The notes: a model not told the origin generated them from the sequence alone. DNA of 64,000 nt from Erinaceus europaeus (GCF_950295315.1 NC_080175.1:80632066-80696065); one strand, 5' to 3'. Numbered from the stretch's first letter, positions 23,317 to 35,319 are shown. Translations and numbers: made by a program.

Positions 23317-23384
23317 AGCAGCTGTTTTTTATTAAATGCCTACTGTGTTCAAGTTCCTATGCCAGATGTTTGGTAACTATTACC

Positions 23385-23515
23385 CCTTCTGGCATGCATC
23401 CAAATCACCTGGTTTGCTGGACTTCATGCCCAGAATTTCTGACTCAGTTTGGCTGTAAAGTGATAATTTACATTTGTAACAATGTCTTGGGTGAATCACT
23501 GGCTTAGATATTTAA
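23385..23515. mobile_element. MER5A-like ancient hAT fragment
   Basis: CATCCAAATCACCTGG and GAATTTCTGACTCAG resemble the MER5A non-autonomous hAT consensus as I remember it. Confidence 0.5.
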
Positions 23516-23892
23516 TAGAAAGCTAGTCATTATTTTAAGAAAAATGGGAATGTAACTTTGGGTAGAAATTTTATGAGCTTGTTTGAATATCTAATGCAAT
23601 TAAATCATATATCAGTGATGTGATTTATCAGAAGCATATCTTTCCATGAGATTGGAGAATACTAAGAACCCTGAATACAGAATCTACTATAAAAATCTAC
23701 GCTTGGCCGTATCCAAGAGCATATAACACACACACACACATATTATTATCTGAGGACTCTTCTGATGCACTGTGAGATGTCCAATATTTATTTTTTACTT
23801 TATTTATCGATTATTAAAAAACTATCTAAATTTTATTTGTTACATAAAATGCACTATAGAATGTATTAAGAGCATGGGAAGGAAAAAAAGGT

Positions 23893-24084
23893 GTGGAAGG
23901 TGGTCGAGTGGTGGCATAGTACAGAGCACAAGGACCCACTCAAGAATCACAGTTCGAGCCCTGGCTCCCCACCCGCAGGGGAGTCGCTCGCAAGTGGTGA
24001 AGCAGGTCTGCAGGTGTCTATCTTTCTCTCCATCTCTATCTTCCCCTCCCCTCTAAATTTCTCTTTGTCCTAAAAAAAAAAAAG
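23893..24084 (+). mobile_element. SINE-A (short form)
   Basis: GTCGAGTGGTGGCATAG head, CACAGTTCGAGCCCTGG B box, ends directly in poly(A) after TCTTTGTCCTA. Confidence 0.8.
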
Positions 24085-24385
24085 TATGGGGAGAATACCT
24101 TTCAGATACCTATCATGGAGAGATGAGAAGCTGTACCTATGTGTTAATAACTCTACTGGAAACCATTAACTCCAAACCCCAATAAACTGGAAAAGGATTA
24201 ATTAGGTTAAAAAACGTATTAGGAGACAGACCCAAGTGTATGCAAACCACTTCCAGAACCTGTTCTATAAATCTCATCTTCCCCCCAAATGGTTTATATA
24301 CTTTCCAAACAGGTTTTGAATGCATTTTTCATACTTGTTTAAGTAAACATTTACATTTTTTAAATCACAACTTTGAAAATTATAC

Positions 24386-24578
24386 ATGAAGATGGTAAGA
24401 TAGCTCACTTGGGAAGGTGCCTGCTCAGCTCTGCAGGCTGCCCAAGTTTGAGCCTGGCCCCACTGCACCGGGGAAAGCACAAGTAGTGTGTTATCCCTTT
24501 GTCCCTCTGTCTCACTGTCTCTCTCTGAAAAAGGTGACCAAGAGCAGTGAAGCCCCAGTTACAACAACAACAACAAAA
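24386..24578 (+). mobile_element. SINE-E
   Basis: GATGGTAAGATAGCTCACTT head, CAAGTTTGAGCCTGG B box, AACAACAACAACAAAA end. Confidence 0.75.
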
Positions 24579-25535
24579 TGTATTTAAGTACTAGTTAATT
24601 AAAATAGAACTTAAAGTCTTCCTTTAAGTATATGTGAAATGCACAAAAAGACCCTTTAAAATCCACAAATTTTCTATAATTCCTTATTTTTTTGAACTTG
24701 TATTTTAACTCCCTTCATGGAATTTTATCACTCCACCAGGCTTCATTGCAGGAATAGATGTATGTATACATGTTAAAATTAAGTTTTCCATTTTTTCATG
24801 ATTTACAAATAGAGCAAAACATAGTTAATATAAATGCTCCTAAATATTAGGATTAGAAGGAGAATTTTGTTGGAAATATTTTAGATTTATTTACATAAAT
24901 ACTTCTATTTATATTTATTAACATATGCAGACAAATTTTACGATTCAACAGATTTACTCAATATATAACTTTTTAGACTGTTAGACTCTCTAAATTGTTG
25001 GATTTTTCTTAAAGGCTACAACCTGATATACTATACAGATTTGGAATACAATATATTACATTTAATTTCTGCATGTCACTTCCTGAACTGAAAATTGTTT
25101 CAACATAGTCAAATATTGAACTAATGGCTCTAGAACGGGAAAACTTGCAATACAGCAATTTAACAAATTTTCCATTTTTCAATTTTTCCAATTTAACAAA
25201 TGGAAAAAGTGATCACAGAGATTTTCATCAATTTACCCAAGTCACAAAGTAACTGAGGATAGAACAAAGGTTTCAACCAAATCTGTGTACTTCAAGTCCT
25301 CCCACACTATGCAGGGTGTTCAATCCGTGCCAATGTTCTAGGAGCAACAGAGAGATTAACAGAGAGCCTTCTGAGGACTTAACATGTGACTAAGAAGACT
25401 TCCATGCTCAACACAATCAGGAAAACGTGTAAAAATGCAAAGTTGTATGTGATAATTAAAAAAAAAGTGATATAAGTGCTCTGAGAAGTGAAATCATTTA
25501 GGTCTGTGCTCTGAAATGCAAGGTTTTTTTTTTTC
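24579..25535. other. Intron 1 sequence, AT-rich, nothing recognised
   Basis: No exon or repeat identified. Confidence 0.4.
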
Positions 25536-25537
25536 CT

Positions 25538-27035
25538 GTTTTTCAACTTCTGCCTGTGAATGAGATAACCCCATATTCATCCTTCTGTTTCTGACTTATT
25601 TCACTTAACATGATTTCTTCAAGCTCCATCCAAGATGGGCTGAAAATGGTGAAATCACCATTTTTTTTGCAGCTGAGTAGTATTCCATTGTGTATATATA
25701 CCACAACTTGCTCAGCCACTTATCTGTTGTTGGACACCTGGGTTGCTTCCAGGTTTTGGCTATTACAAATTGTGCTGCTATGAACATAGGTATACACATA
25801 TCTTTTTGGATGAGTGTGCTTGATTCCTTAGGATATATCCCCAGGAGAGGAATTGCAGGATCACAGGGTAGGTCCATTTCTAGCCTTCTGAGAGTTCTCC
25901 AGACTGCTCTCCACAGGGGTTGGACCAGTTGACATTCCCACCAGCAGTGCAGGAGGGTTCCTTTGTCCCACAACCTCTCAAGCATTTGTTGCTGCTACTT
26001 TTTCTGATATATGACATTCTCACAGGAGTGAAGTGGCATCTCATTGTTGTCTTTTTTGTTTGTTTGTTAGTTTGTTTGCCTTCAAGATTATTTCTTGGGC
26101 TTGGTGCCTGCACTACTAATCCACTGCTCCTGGGGGCCATTCTTTTCCCTTTTTGTTGCCCTTGTTGCTTATCGTTATTGTAAGATAGGACAGAGAGAAA
26201 TCGAGAGAGGAGGAAGGATAATAGGGAGAGAAAGACACCAGCAGACTTGCTTCACTGCTTGTGAAGTGACCCCCTTGCAGGTGAGGAGCCAAGGATTCAA
26301 ACCAGGATCCCTACACTGGTCCCTTGAGCCTTGCACCATGTGCACTTAACCCACTGAGCTAGCGCCCAGCTCCTCTAATTGTTGTCTTTATTTGCATTTC
26401 TCTGACAATCAAAGACTTGGAACATTTTTTCATGTGTTTCTCAGCTTTTGGGATCTCGTGTGGTGAATATTCTGTCCATATCCTCTTCCCATTTTTGGAT
26501 GGGGTCATTTGTTTTCTTGTTGTTGAGTTTGGCAAGCTCTTTATATATTTTGGCTATTAAACTCTTGTCTGATGTAAGGCATGTAAAGATATTCTCCCAT
26601 TCTGTGAGGGGTCTCTTGGTTTGGGTAGTGGTTTCTTTTTCTGTGCAGAAGCTTTTTAATTTGATGTAGTTCCATTGGTTTGTTTTTGCATTAGTCTTCT
26701 CTGTAATTGGATTCATCTGATTGAAGATGAATTAAATTTATGTGGAAAAGAGTTCTGCCAATATTTTCCTCTAAGTATCTGGTAGTTTTTGGTCTAACAT
26801 CCAAGTCCTTGATCCAGTTGGAATTTGCTTTTGTGTTTGGTGAAATATAGTGGTTCAGTTTCATTCTTCTGCACATTTCAACTCATTTTTTCCAACACCA
26901 TTTGTTGAAGAGACTCTGCTTTCCTCATTTAGTAGTCTGGGCACCTTTGTCAAAGATTAGATGTCCATAGGTGTGAAGGCTTACTTCTGGGCTCTCAATT
27001 CTATTCCACTGGTCATTGTGTCTATTCATGTTCCA
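25538..27035 (-). mobile_element. L1 ORF2 3' part and part of 3' UTR, split by a SINE-A
   Basis: Minus-strand ORF2 tail, including [16 protein letters not shown] near 25850 and the CCHC-containing region. It lacks most of the 3' UTR. A 0.33-kb SINE-A sits at 26047-26375. The upstream edge fades near 27035. Confidence 0.85.
26047..26375 (-). mobile_element. SINE-A (long form) inside L1
   Basis: ATTGTTGTCTTT(T) occurs on both sides as duplicated target. The head ends CACTGAGCTAGCGCCC. Confidence 0.85.
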
Positions 27036-27039
27036 TATG

Positions 27040-27160
27040 CAGACAAATTTATTGAAAGAGAGAACCTAGAGTACCCGCTCTGCATCTATGGTGCCAAGGA
27101 TCAACCTCGAGACCGATTGCATACAATGTTGTGCTCTGCCTACTGAGCCTTCTCCCTTGT
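27040..27160 (-). mobile_element. Old tRNA-like SINE
   Basis: On the minus strand, GGAGAAGGCTCAGTAGGC head and GAGGTTGATCCTTGG B box. Confidence 0.5.
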
Positions 27161-27177
27161 CACAAAACTATACTGAT

Positions 27178-27335
27178 GATGTAGTCCAGGAGGTGGCACA
27201 GTGGATAAAGCACTGGACTCTCAGGAGCTAGTTCCTAAATTCAGTCCCCATGTACCAGAGTGGTGTCTGGTTCTTTCTCTCTCCTCCTCCTCTTTCTCAT
27301 GAATAAATGAATAAATAAAACCTTTTTTTAAAAAA
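27178..27335 (+). mobile_element. SINE-C
   Basis: GTCCAGGAGGTGGCACAGTG head, GTGTCTGGTTCTTTCTC body, AATAAATGAATAAATAAA end. Confidence 0.85.
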
Positions 27336-27955
27336 AATTTTGATGAAATGAAGTTCTGTATATTTCCTCCAACTATTTCAGTACGTGTAAATGGATATTA
27401 CACATTGCTAGATTGGGATCAGGCTTAGCATAAATTCTATTTTGGAAAAAAAAAAACGAGGAAATCCTTGGTTTGAATAAAAGGATGTGTTATTTAAACT
27501 AAAGTCTCCACCATGTTAACAGTATTATTTGTAATGTTCTTTGTGTACCTAGGAAAATCTTGTGCAATAGGACAATATATGTAATGAGACTCAGGTGGAA
27601 AGGGGAGGTTGTCTCCATTTTGCCAAACAAAACAGAGTAATCACTAAAAGGAGGATATAAGAGAAATGTAAGCAAGTTTTCAGGTGAGTCTATTTTGGGA
27701 AAGAAGTCAAAGGAAGTTAAGCTCCAGAAACTGATTGTACAGTAATCTATGCAATCTCCCAGACCCTCCCATCATTTGCATGTGCTCTGAAGTGCACATT
27801 ATGCTTTAGGGGTACAGGTGTCTAAGTTTGAAGGCTCCCTGGCTTACAAAACAAAACAAGTGTTAATAAAATCAAGACCAGAATAGAACAGATAGAGGTG
27901 AGAGAAGCAAGTATGCTTACTAAGGGAGTAATTGATTTATTATGGAACACCAGTT
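27336..27955. other. Intron 1 sequence, nothing recognised
   Basis: No exon or repeat identified. Confidence 0.4.
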
Positions 27956-27956
27956 G

Positions 27957-28670
27957 TTTTTTTTCTTCCTTTTTTTTAATATTTATTTATTTTCCCTTTT
28001 GTTGCCCTTGTTTTTTTGTTTTTTAAATTTATTTCTTTATTGGGGAATTAATGTTTTACATTCAACAGTAAATACAATAGTTTGTACATGCATAACATTC
28101 CCCAGTTTCCCATATAACAATACAACCCCCACTAGGTCCTCTGAATCCTTCTTGGACCTGTATTCTCCCCACCCACCCACCCCAGAGTCTTTTACTTTGG
28201 TGCAATACGCCAATTCCATTTCAGGTTCTACTTGTGTTTTCTTTTCTGACCTTGTTTTTCAACTTCTGCCTGAGAGTGAGATCATATTCATCCTTCTGTT
28301 TCTGATTTATTTCACTCAACATGATTTTTTCAAGGTCCATCCAAGATCGGCTGAAAACGGTAAAGTCACCATTTTTTTTACAGCTGAGTAGTATTCCATT
28401 GTGTATATAGACCAAAACTTGTTCAGCCACTCATCTGTTGTTGGACACCTGGGTTGCTTCCAGGTTTTGGCTATTACAAATTGTGCTGCCAATAACATAT
28501 GTGTATACAGATCTTTTTGGATGGATATGTTGGGTTCCTTAGGATATATCCTTAGGAGAAGAATTGCAGGATCATAGGGTAGGTCCATTTCTAGCCTTCT
28601 GAGAGTTCTCCAGACTGTTCTCCACAGAGGTTGGACCAATTTACATTCCCACCAGCAGTGTAGGAGGAGA
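27957..28670 (-). mobile_element. L1 3' end fused to a SINE-A tail
   Basis: On the minus strand there is L1 ORF2 tail, the complete L1 3' UTR, then AACAAGGGCAACAAAAGGG (the SINE-A tail motif), then a final A-rich tail. GAACACCAGTT lies on both outer sides, so the chimera appears to have gone in as one piece. Confidence 0.75.
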
Positions 28671-28770
28671 ACACCAGTTTTTGATATTTATTTTCTCATT
28701 TACTTATGGAGCTAGGGCCACAAGCATGCATGACTTTTATCATTTCTGGGCTGCTTATTCCCTTCAGATA

Positions 28771-28771
<1 letters not shown>

Positions 28772-28818
<47 letters not shown>

Positions 28819-28875
28819 ACCACCACCACCACCACCACCACCACCACCACCACCACCACCACCACCACCACCACC
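28772..28875. repeat. Compound microsatellite (CA)n(CCA)n
   Basis: About 22 CA units pass directly into about 20 CCA units. The Thr/His-rich open frames here are artefacts. Confidence 0.95.
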
Positions 28876-29219
28876 AGACTCACCAGATTTGCCCCCATTG
28901 ATAAAGCACTATTGTGTGATACCTACAGTCTTTGGAGCTGGGGGCGGAGAGGCTCCAACACTGTTTCCTCTCCTTCTCCATCTCTCCTTTCTCCTTCCCC
29001 CTCTCCCTTCTCTTCCTCCTCTTTCTCTCCTTCTGGAAAGCTAGCACTCATGGAGAAGTCCCCACCCTAAAGTCTGATGGTGCTGCTGTAGATAATTATG
29101 ACGATGGCAGTGATTACCAGGCACATTTTTCTGGAAGAAGGAATTGATGAAATTTCCTAGTATTGGGGACAAGAAGACTGATAAATGGCATCTTACAGAG
29201 GAAGTGTGCTTTCTTTCTT

Positions 29220-29385
29220 TTTTTAAAAATATTTATTTATTTTATTTTTGAGAGAGAGAAATCGAAACACCAGAGCACTGCTCAGCTATGGCTTATGGTG
29301 GTACAAGGGATTGAACTTGGAACTTTTGGAGCCTCAGGCATGAGATTCTGTTTACATAACCATTATGCTATCTCCCCTGCCCTGG
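29220..29385 (-). mobile_element. SINE-D
   Basis: CAGAGCACTGCTCAGC and GATTGAACTTGGAAC in reverse orientation, head CATAACCATTATGCTATC. Confidence 0.8.
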
Positions 29386-29581
29386 AAGTACGCTTTCATT
29401 GACACTCCAGACCCACAACTTGAAAAAAATCTCTGAGAGTATGTATCACACGTCACAATGAGCAAGGGAGAGTGAAGTAGCAATTTACCAGCTTCACAGA
29501 TCCACATCAGAACTGCGCACATCTGAAAAGCCACCAACTCCCACTCTCTCTCTGTCTTCACCCTAGAAAAGTGCAGGTGGC

Positions 29582-30520
29582 TTTTCAAAGTTAACCCAAT
29601 TAACAAATAATGTGATGATAACATTAACTATCGATTGTCTCTTTGAACCCTAAGACAGCAGGAACCTCACATCTCCACTATAGAGCCCCTACTTCCCCCA
29701 GTCCTGGAACCCTTGGATAGGGCCCACTTTCCCGTATGCATCTCCCAATCCAAACCAAATAATATTGCATCCGCCGATCACAGCCTAACCAACGCAACGA
29801 TTGCCACCTCAACATGCTTCACCTCAGACTGTCTAGAGACTTCACGTGTGGAATGACAACCCTTCAGCTTCATTACTCGGGTGAGACCTTTCCTTTTATA
29901 GTACACTCTAATTTCATCTCAGGTAGTTCACTTTCTAACAAAATCCCATAACCTAGATATACACCAGTTTCTGTGAGAGAGAGCTTATGTGCACACGTAT
30001 CCATAAACTACTGCAAAATATATACCTGAAAGCAGAAGTACACTAGAGTTTGCAGTGAGTACCTCCCTAACACTTCCTCTCCACTATTCCAAGCTTGGGA
30101 TCCATGATTGCTCAACAAATTGTTTGGCTTCGTATGTTAACTCTCTTTTCAATCACCAGGTTCCAGATGCCACCAGGATGCTGGCCAGGCTTCCCTGGAT
30201 TGAAGACCCCACCAATGTGTCCTGGAGCTCAGCTTCCCAGAGACACACCTTACTAGGGAAAGAGAGAGGCAGACTGGGAGTATGGACCAACCAGTCAACG
30301 CCCATGTTCAGCGGGGAAGCAATTACAGAAGCCAGACCTTCCACCTTCTGCAACCCTCAACGACCCTGGGTCCATGCTCCCAGAGGGCTAGAGAATGGGA
30401 AAGCTATCGGGGGAGGGGGCGGGATATGGAGATTGGGTGGTGGGAACTGTGTGGAGTTGTACCCCTCCTACCCTATGGTTTTGTTCATTAATCCTTTCTT
30501 AAATAAAAAATTTAAAAAAA
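29582..30520 (+). mobile_element. L1-derived X element, full-length form (plus)
   Basis: Flanked by AAAAGTGCAGGTGGC (~29567-29581) and AAAAGTGCAGGTTGC (30521-30535). Shared sequence begins GTTAACCCAATTAAC at 29590 and ends in AATAAAAAATTT plus poly(A). The last half is X/L1 3' UTR. Near-identical to the reverse copy at 33785-34788, including the same 5' start. Confidence 0.8.
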
Positions 30521-30949
30521 AAAAGTGCAGGTTGCAAGGGTCTCACCTTCTTCACAGCTGACTTTCAGGTCAATCAAGTGTCAGGTCCACTTGTTTTTCC
30601 TCAAGTTCCTCATCTCTCCATTATCATTGCTATCTTCAGGCTCTAGAAATTGCTACAGTGATTGCTACCTTGAAGCTCACCTTGTCCCTATAATTCCTGC
30701 TCATTTTACCTTTGTGTGATGCTGTTTTCACCAGTTTGTGATTTTGTAGTTTTGCTTTTATTGTTTTACTTTAAGAGATGGTTTAATCTCTCAGAAAACC
30801 ACATACATGCCACATTAGATGCGGATTGCACTACCTTGTTTCCTCAGGGTCAGATTTAGTTGATTTGGATCAAGTCCCATGAGGTGAATTTGGATCACCT
30901 CCATGCAGATGACAAAGGCCAGATTTTCTGGGTCTATAAACCATATTCC

Positions 30950-31122
30950 AGTGGTCCGGGAGGTGGTTCAGTGGACGAAACATTGGACTCTCAAGCATGA
31001 GGTCCCAAATTCAATACCCAGCAGCACATGTACCACCAGAGTGATGTCTGGTTCTTTCTCTCTCTCTTCCTATCTTTCTCATTGATGAATAAATGAAATA
31101 TTAAATTTAAATAAATAAAATA
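30950..31122 (+). mobile_element. SINE-C
   Basis: GGTCCGGGAGGTGGTTCAG head and GATGTCTGGTTCTTTCTC body. Confidence 0.85.
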
Positions 31123-31407
31123 AGCCATATCGCAAGAAGCACTGCCTGCCAGAACATTACATCCAAGCTAGCTTGTCATCAAAAGTTTGCTCTCCTTATC
31201 TATGCCGTCCTTCTACATAGTAAAATGAAAAGGAATAAACGCTGATAGATCATTGGCTATGCGAAATACAAACTTATACAATGAATTTTTTGTGTATATA
31301 TTTCAATAAGTACCATGTTAAATGCACAGACATAGAAGATTAAACTAAATCAAAATCTTGACTATTATATGTATCTCAAAAGCATTTTTCCTCTTTTGGA
31401 GAGACAG

Positions 31408-31520
31408 GAAACAAAATGCTAGAATGAAGAAAGGTGACAGTACCAAAGTGCGGCTCCTGAAATCGAAACAACTTCTCCAAATAGAGGAACATGATTTTGC
31501 GATGAGACCTGGATTTGGAG
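31408..31520 (+). CDS. GABRR3: GABRR3 coding exon 2
   Basis: Encodes ...KKGDSTKV... through QLLQIEEHDFAMRPGFG, the motif just before the rho-subunit ligand-binding domain; HDF(S/A)MRPGFGG is a signature of rho subunits. The acceptor is GACAG at 31407; an alternative in-phase acceptor at GGAG (31401) would add two residues. I prefer 31408 because it aligns with the known rho-3 sequence. The donor GTCAGT is less than ideal. Phase is correct with exons 1 and 3. The exon lies between two inverted X elements. Confidence 0.9.
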
Positions 31521-31996
31521 GTCAGTATTATCTTCACCAAACTCTTTGTCCCAATCCACTGCACAGTCAAAATCGAGTTTTGAAAACCTTGAAGCAATTA
31601 AAACCAAAACATAAGATCATACGTGTTTTTAAATCTTCTTTTGAATGAGCATGATGGATGATTTTACACATTCCAAATTGACCAGAATTACCTAGCTGTC
31701 AGCTATACGTGTATTACTATAAATGTTATGTGCTCAATAAATAGCAAATGGATATCCTACCTTCCACAGAAACCTGTAAGTCAGGCTACATGATGACACT
31801 CATGAAGTCTTGCTGAATATCCGTATAAGTGGGTATACCTAGCTTTCACGGCAGAAGCAGTATGTCAAATCTATGGCTCCTTATGAACCACCTTTACTAA
31901 GGTTTCTATTTTTTATCTTTTTTCCACCTCTAGCAACTGAAACTAGTCAAAATCTTGGCAAACCTGGCACTCTGATAAGTCCTTCAATGATTAGCT

Positions 31997-32215
31997 CTTT
32001 TTTAAATATTTATTTTTTCCAAATCACTTGATTGGAGGGTCAATGATTTACAGTTCAGTCGTTCACACACAGGTACAATTTCTCATCTCCCCATTATATG
32101 TTTCTGTAGAACATTCTTACCTCCAACGTAGGTCCATTCCCACCATCATACTCCAGGATCCATAGTGCATCCATTTCACCAAAGTCCCTTCCAACCCTTC
32201 CCCAGAGTCCTTGGG
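31997..32215 (-). mobile_element. Old L1 3' end
   Basis: GATTGGAGGGTCAATGATTT and a downstream CCCAGAGTCCTTGGG correspond to the L1 3' UTR in reverse, strongly diverged. Confidence 0.5.
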
Positions 32216-32614
32216 TGATTAGCTCATTTTGCCCTGACAGATACCCTAGGAAGTAGTCACTGCTGTGATCCCTAGTTATTCCAATGTGAAAATGAGGTTA
32301 GAGAAGTTAAGAAGTTTGACAGAGGCCATGGGGGAAAAAAGCAGTAAGTTAACAGAACCAAGATGTAATGACTGGTAAGGACAAGTGAAGTCCGTATATA
32401 GAACGCCTACCTGAAACAAAGCCTGACTCCCATGTATTACATTGCATCACTGAGAGAACCAGGTTTCCCAAAGATACACAGGATGTGGTACAATCAGCCA
32501 GTTACTTTGAACTCTCTACCGTACTGCTATATCTATCCTGTCTCTTCTTTCTGTAATATAAAATTCCTTACTCCCTCAATTACTGAACTGATTATTTTTC
32601 AGAATACTAGAGAT

Positions 32615-33058
32615 TGTTGTTTTCGATGGGGTATGTTGTTTTTGCCGGGCTGGCTTCACGGGCGGGTAACAGACGACCAGGGACTCATGGTTGAGCTGTA
32701 GGCAGTATCTCTTTATTCATGCAGGATGCAGCACAATCTAAGACGAGCTAAGCTAAACTCAAGGTAAAGTACCGTAAAACTCACAATGCTGTCTTTATAT
32801 ATACTTGCCATGTAGGGTGGAAACAGGATGTGACATAGAGAGGGTGGAGAGAAAAGTGACTGGTGAAAATCAGAGTGTGACAAAGAAGGGGCAGAGCAGG
32901 CGAGAATCCTATCACTGAACCACAAATGCCCTGGAGGGAGGATGGAACTTGTTAACAGTGGTTATGTAAATAGAATGAAGTGGTTATGTAAATAGAATAG
33001 TGTTAAGCAGGGGGGATTTAAACCAAATGAAACAGAAGGGGTCTCATGCATACCAACA
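32615..33058 (-). mobile_element. ERV solo LTR, family shared with the GABRR3 exon-6 LTR
   Basis: 444 bp, TG...CA ends, flanked by AGAGAT at 32609-32614 and 33059-33064 (6 bp). On the minus strand, a TATA-like TATATAAAG lies near 32791-32802 and the polyadenylation signal at 32712-32717. Similar to 54094-54563 over most of its length, with CpG sites here more often decayed to TG or CA. In GABRR3 intron 2. Confidence 0.85.
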
Positions 33059-33404
33059 AGAGATATTATTCTAGGCATAGTGAATGGGAAAGTGACAAAG
33101 CAGTATTCTTCAGTGATACAACACGTACAGATTCTTCAGTTAACAGCTGAACGAGCTAACCGATTGTGCCACAGAGACGACTATATTCTTAATAATAATA
33201 ATACTTTAAGAACTCAGGATAGAGTGTGAGACTGCTGATACTCATCATCCTCTGGTTATGCAGTTAGCGTTAGTGCACAGAGAGAAGAAATTCCTTAGCA
33301 GCTAAAATCACAGCATATATCAGACAGTTGTTAAGAATTCTTCGTTTATTAATTTCCTGGAATTATTGAGTTGAAATTCTAAGGATCTGGCTTTTATTTC
33401 ACTA

Positions 33405-33595
33405 GACTAGTGACTCAGACTTTAGCTGAGTCAGAATCAATGAGAGTTTCTAACACACAGGCTACTGACCCTCAATCCTAAAGGTTCTGACTCACTAGAT
33501 CCAGACGAGGTCAACAATTTGCATTTCTAGCAGATTCCTAGATGGTGTGGCTGCATGTCTAAGAATCATCTTAAATAACTACAGAATTAGATTAC
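33405..33595. mobile_element. MER5-like ancient hAT fragment
   Basis: GGTTCTGACTCACTAGATCC and AATTTGCATTTCTAGCAG resemble a MER5A/B consensus. Confidence 0.5.
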
Positions 33596-33784
33596 CAGTC
33601 TCAGAGTAAATAAATCTTGGGTTTTTTAAAAAAATTTTTCCAGATTATTCTTTACACTTATAGAATCTAATTTTAGATATCAGAGTTTATAAATTAATCA
33701 AGTTTAGATGTGCCCTACTGTTTTCTTCTAAGGCTATATCATCTTTTTTGCAACACTGCTAAATAGATTTCAAACCACAATTCT

Positions 33785-34788
33785 TTTTTTTTTTTCTCTT
33801 TGTAACCCTTTATTCTTTTTTTTTTCTTTTAAAGGTTTTCATATCTTTTTTTTTTTAATTTTTTATTTAAGAAAGGATTAGTGAACAAAAGCATAAGGTA
33901 GGAGGGGTACAACTCCACACAATTCCCACCACCCAATCCCCATAACCCACCCTCTCCCATGATAGCCTTCCCATTCTCTAGCCCTCTGGGAGCATGGACC
34001 CAGGGTCATTGAGGGTTGCAGAAGGTAGAGGGTCTGGCTTCTGTAATTGCTTCCCCGCTGAACATGGGCGTTGACTGGCCGGTCCATACTCCCAGTCTGC
34101 CTCTCTCTTTCCCTAGTAAGGTGTGTCTCTGGGGAAGCTGAGCTCCAGGACACATTGGTGGGGTCTTCAATCCAGGGAAGCCTAGCCAGCATCCTGGTGG
34201 CATCTGGAACCTGGTGATTGAAAAGAGAGTTAACATACAAAGCCAAACAACTTGTTGAGCAGTCATGGATCCCAAGTTTGGAATAGTGGAGAGGAAGTGT
34301 TAGGGAGGTACTCACTGCAAACTCTAGTGTAATCCTGCTTTCAGGTATATATTTTGCAGTAGTTTATGGATACGTGTGCACATACGCTCTCTCTCACAGA
34401 AACTGGTGTATGTCTAGGTTATGGGACTTTGTTAGAAAGTGAACTACCTGAGATGAAATTAGAGTGTACTATAAAAGGAAAGGTCTCACCCGAGTAATGA
34501 AGCTGAAGGGTTGTCATTTCACACGTGAAGTCTCTGGATACACTCTGAGGTGAAGCATGTTGAGATGGCAATCGTTGCTTTGGTTAGGTTGTGATCGGCG
34601 GATGCAATATTATTTGGTATGGATTGGGAGATGCATACGGGAAAGTGAGCCCTATCCAAGGGTGCCAGGACTGGGGGAAGTAGGGGCTCTATAGTGAAGA
34701 TGTGAGCTTCCTGCTGTCTTAGGGTTCAAAAAGACAATCAATAGTTAATATTATCATCACATTATTTGTTAATTGGGTTAACCCAATT
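33785..34788 (-). mobile_element. L1-derived X element, full-length form (minus), with 3' extension
   Basis: AACCACAATTCT at 33773-33784 and 34789-34800 flanks it. On the minus strand the body matches 29590-30520. After the usual poly(A), a ~50-bp tract with AATAAA is followed by a second poly(A), a 3' transduction pattern. In intron 2, opposite in orientation to the copy at 29582. Confidence 0.8.
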
Positions 34789-34800
34789 AACCACAATTCT

Positions 34801-35310
34801 AAAGATGCCTGAGCTCTTAATTATCCTTCCCAACAAATCATTTCCTTTCCTCAGCCAAATCTGTCCCAAGTTTGGATAATAACAGTTATGCCATATTCTA
34901 CACCTTGGTCTCTGTTATTACTCATAAAGTTTCTAAACACGTTTTATGTTTTTAATTAGGGATTAGTGTGCAGCTACTTCCCATGGAAAGTTTCTAGTAT
35001 CTTTCCCCTATTTCCATTAATTGCTAGTGGGAGAAAACGAGAAACTTCACTGACTGGGTTTCTTGAGTCACTAGAGGGCACCAGCTACACGAGGATGGCT
35101 CGGAATTGATTTCTCAGAATGAAGTGCAATTTCAACACCAATTCAAAAGAGCTGTCCTAATTCCTGTCAGGTTAGGTGATTCAATTAAATGAATTCCCAT
35201 CCTACAGGAAAGGGTTTTTATGGATCTATTTTAGACTGTGAAAAGCCAGGAAGATTGAAAGAAAAAGTACTGCCCTTGGATTAGGACCTTGAAACAAAAG
35301 CCACTCTAGA
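34801..35310. other. Intron 2 sequence, nothing recognised
   Basis: No exon or repeat identified. Confidence 0.4.
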
Positions 35311-35319
35311 CAAATCTTT

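Noticed and set aside
28681..29070. 129-codon Thr/His-rich frame.
   Set aside because: Generated by the (CA)n(CCA)n microsatellite.
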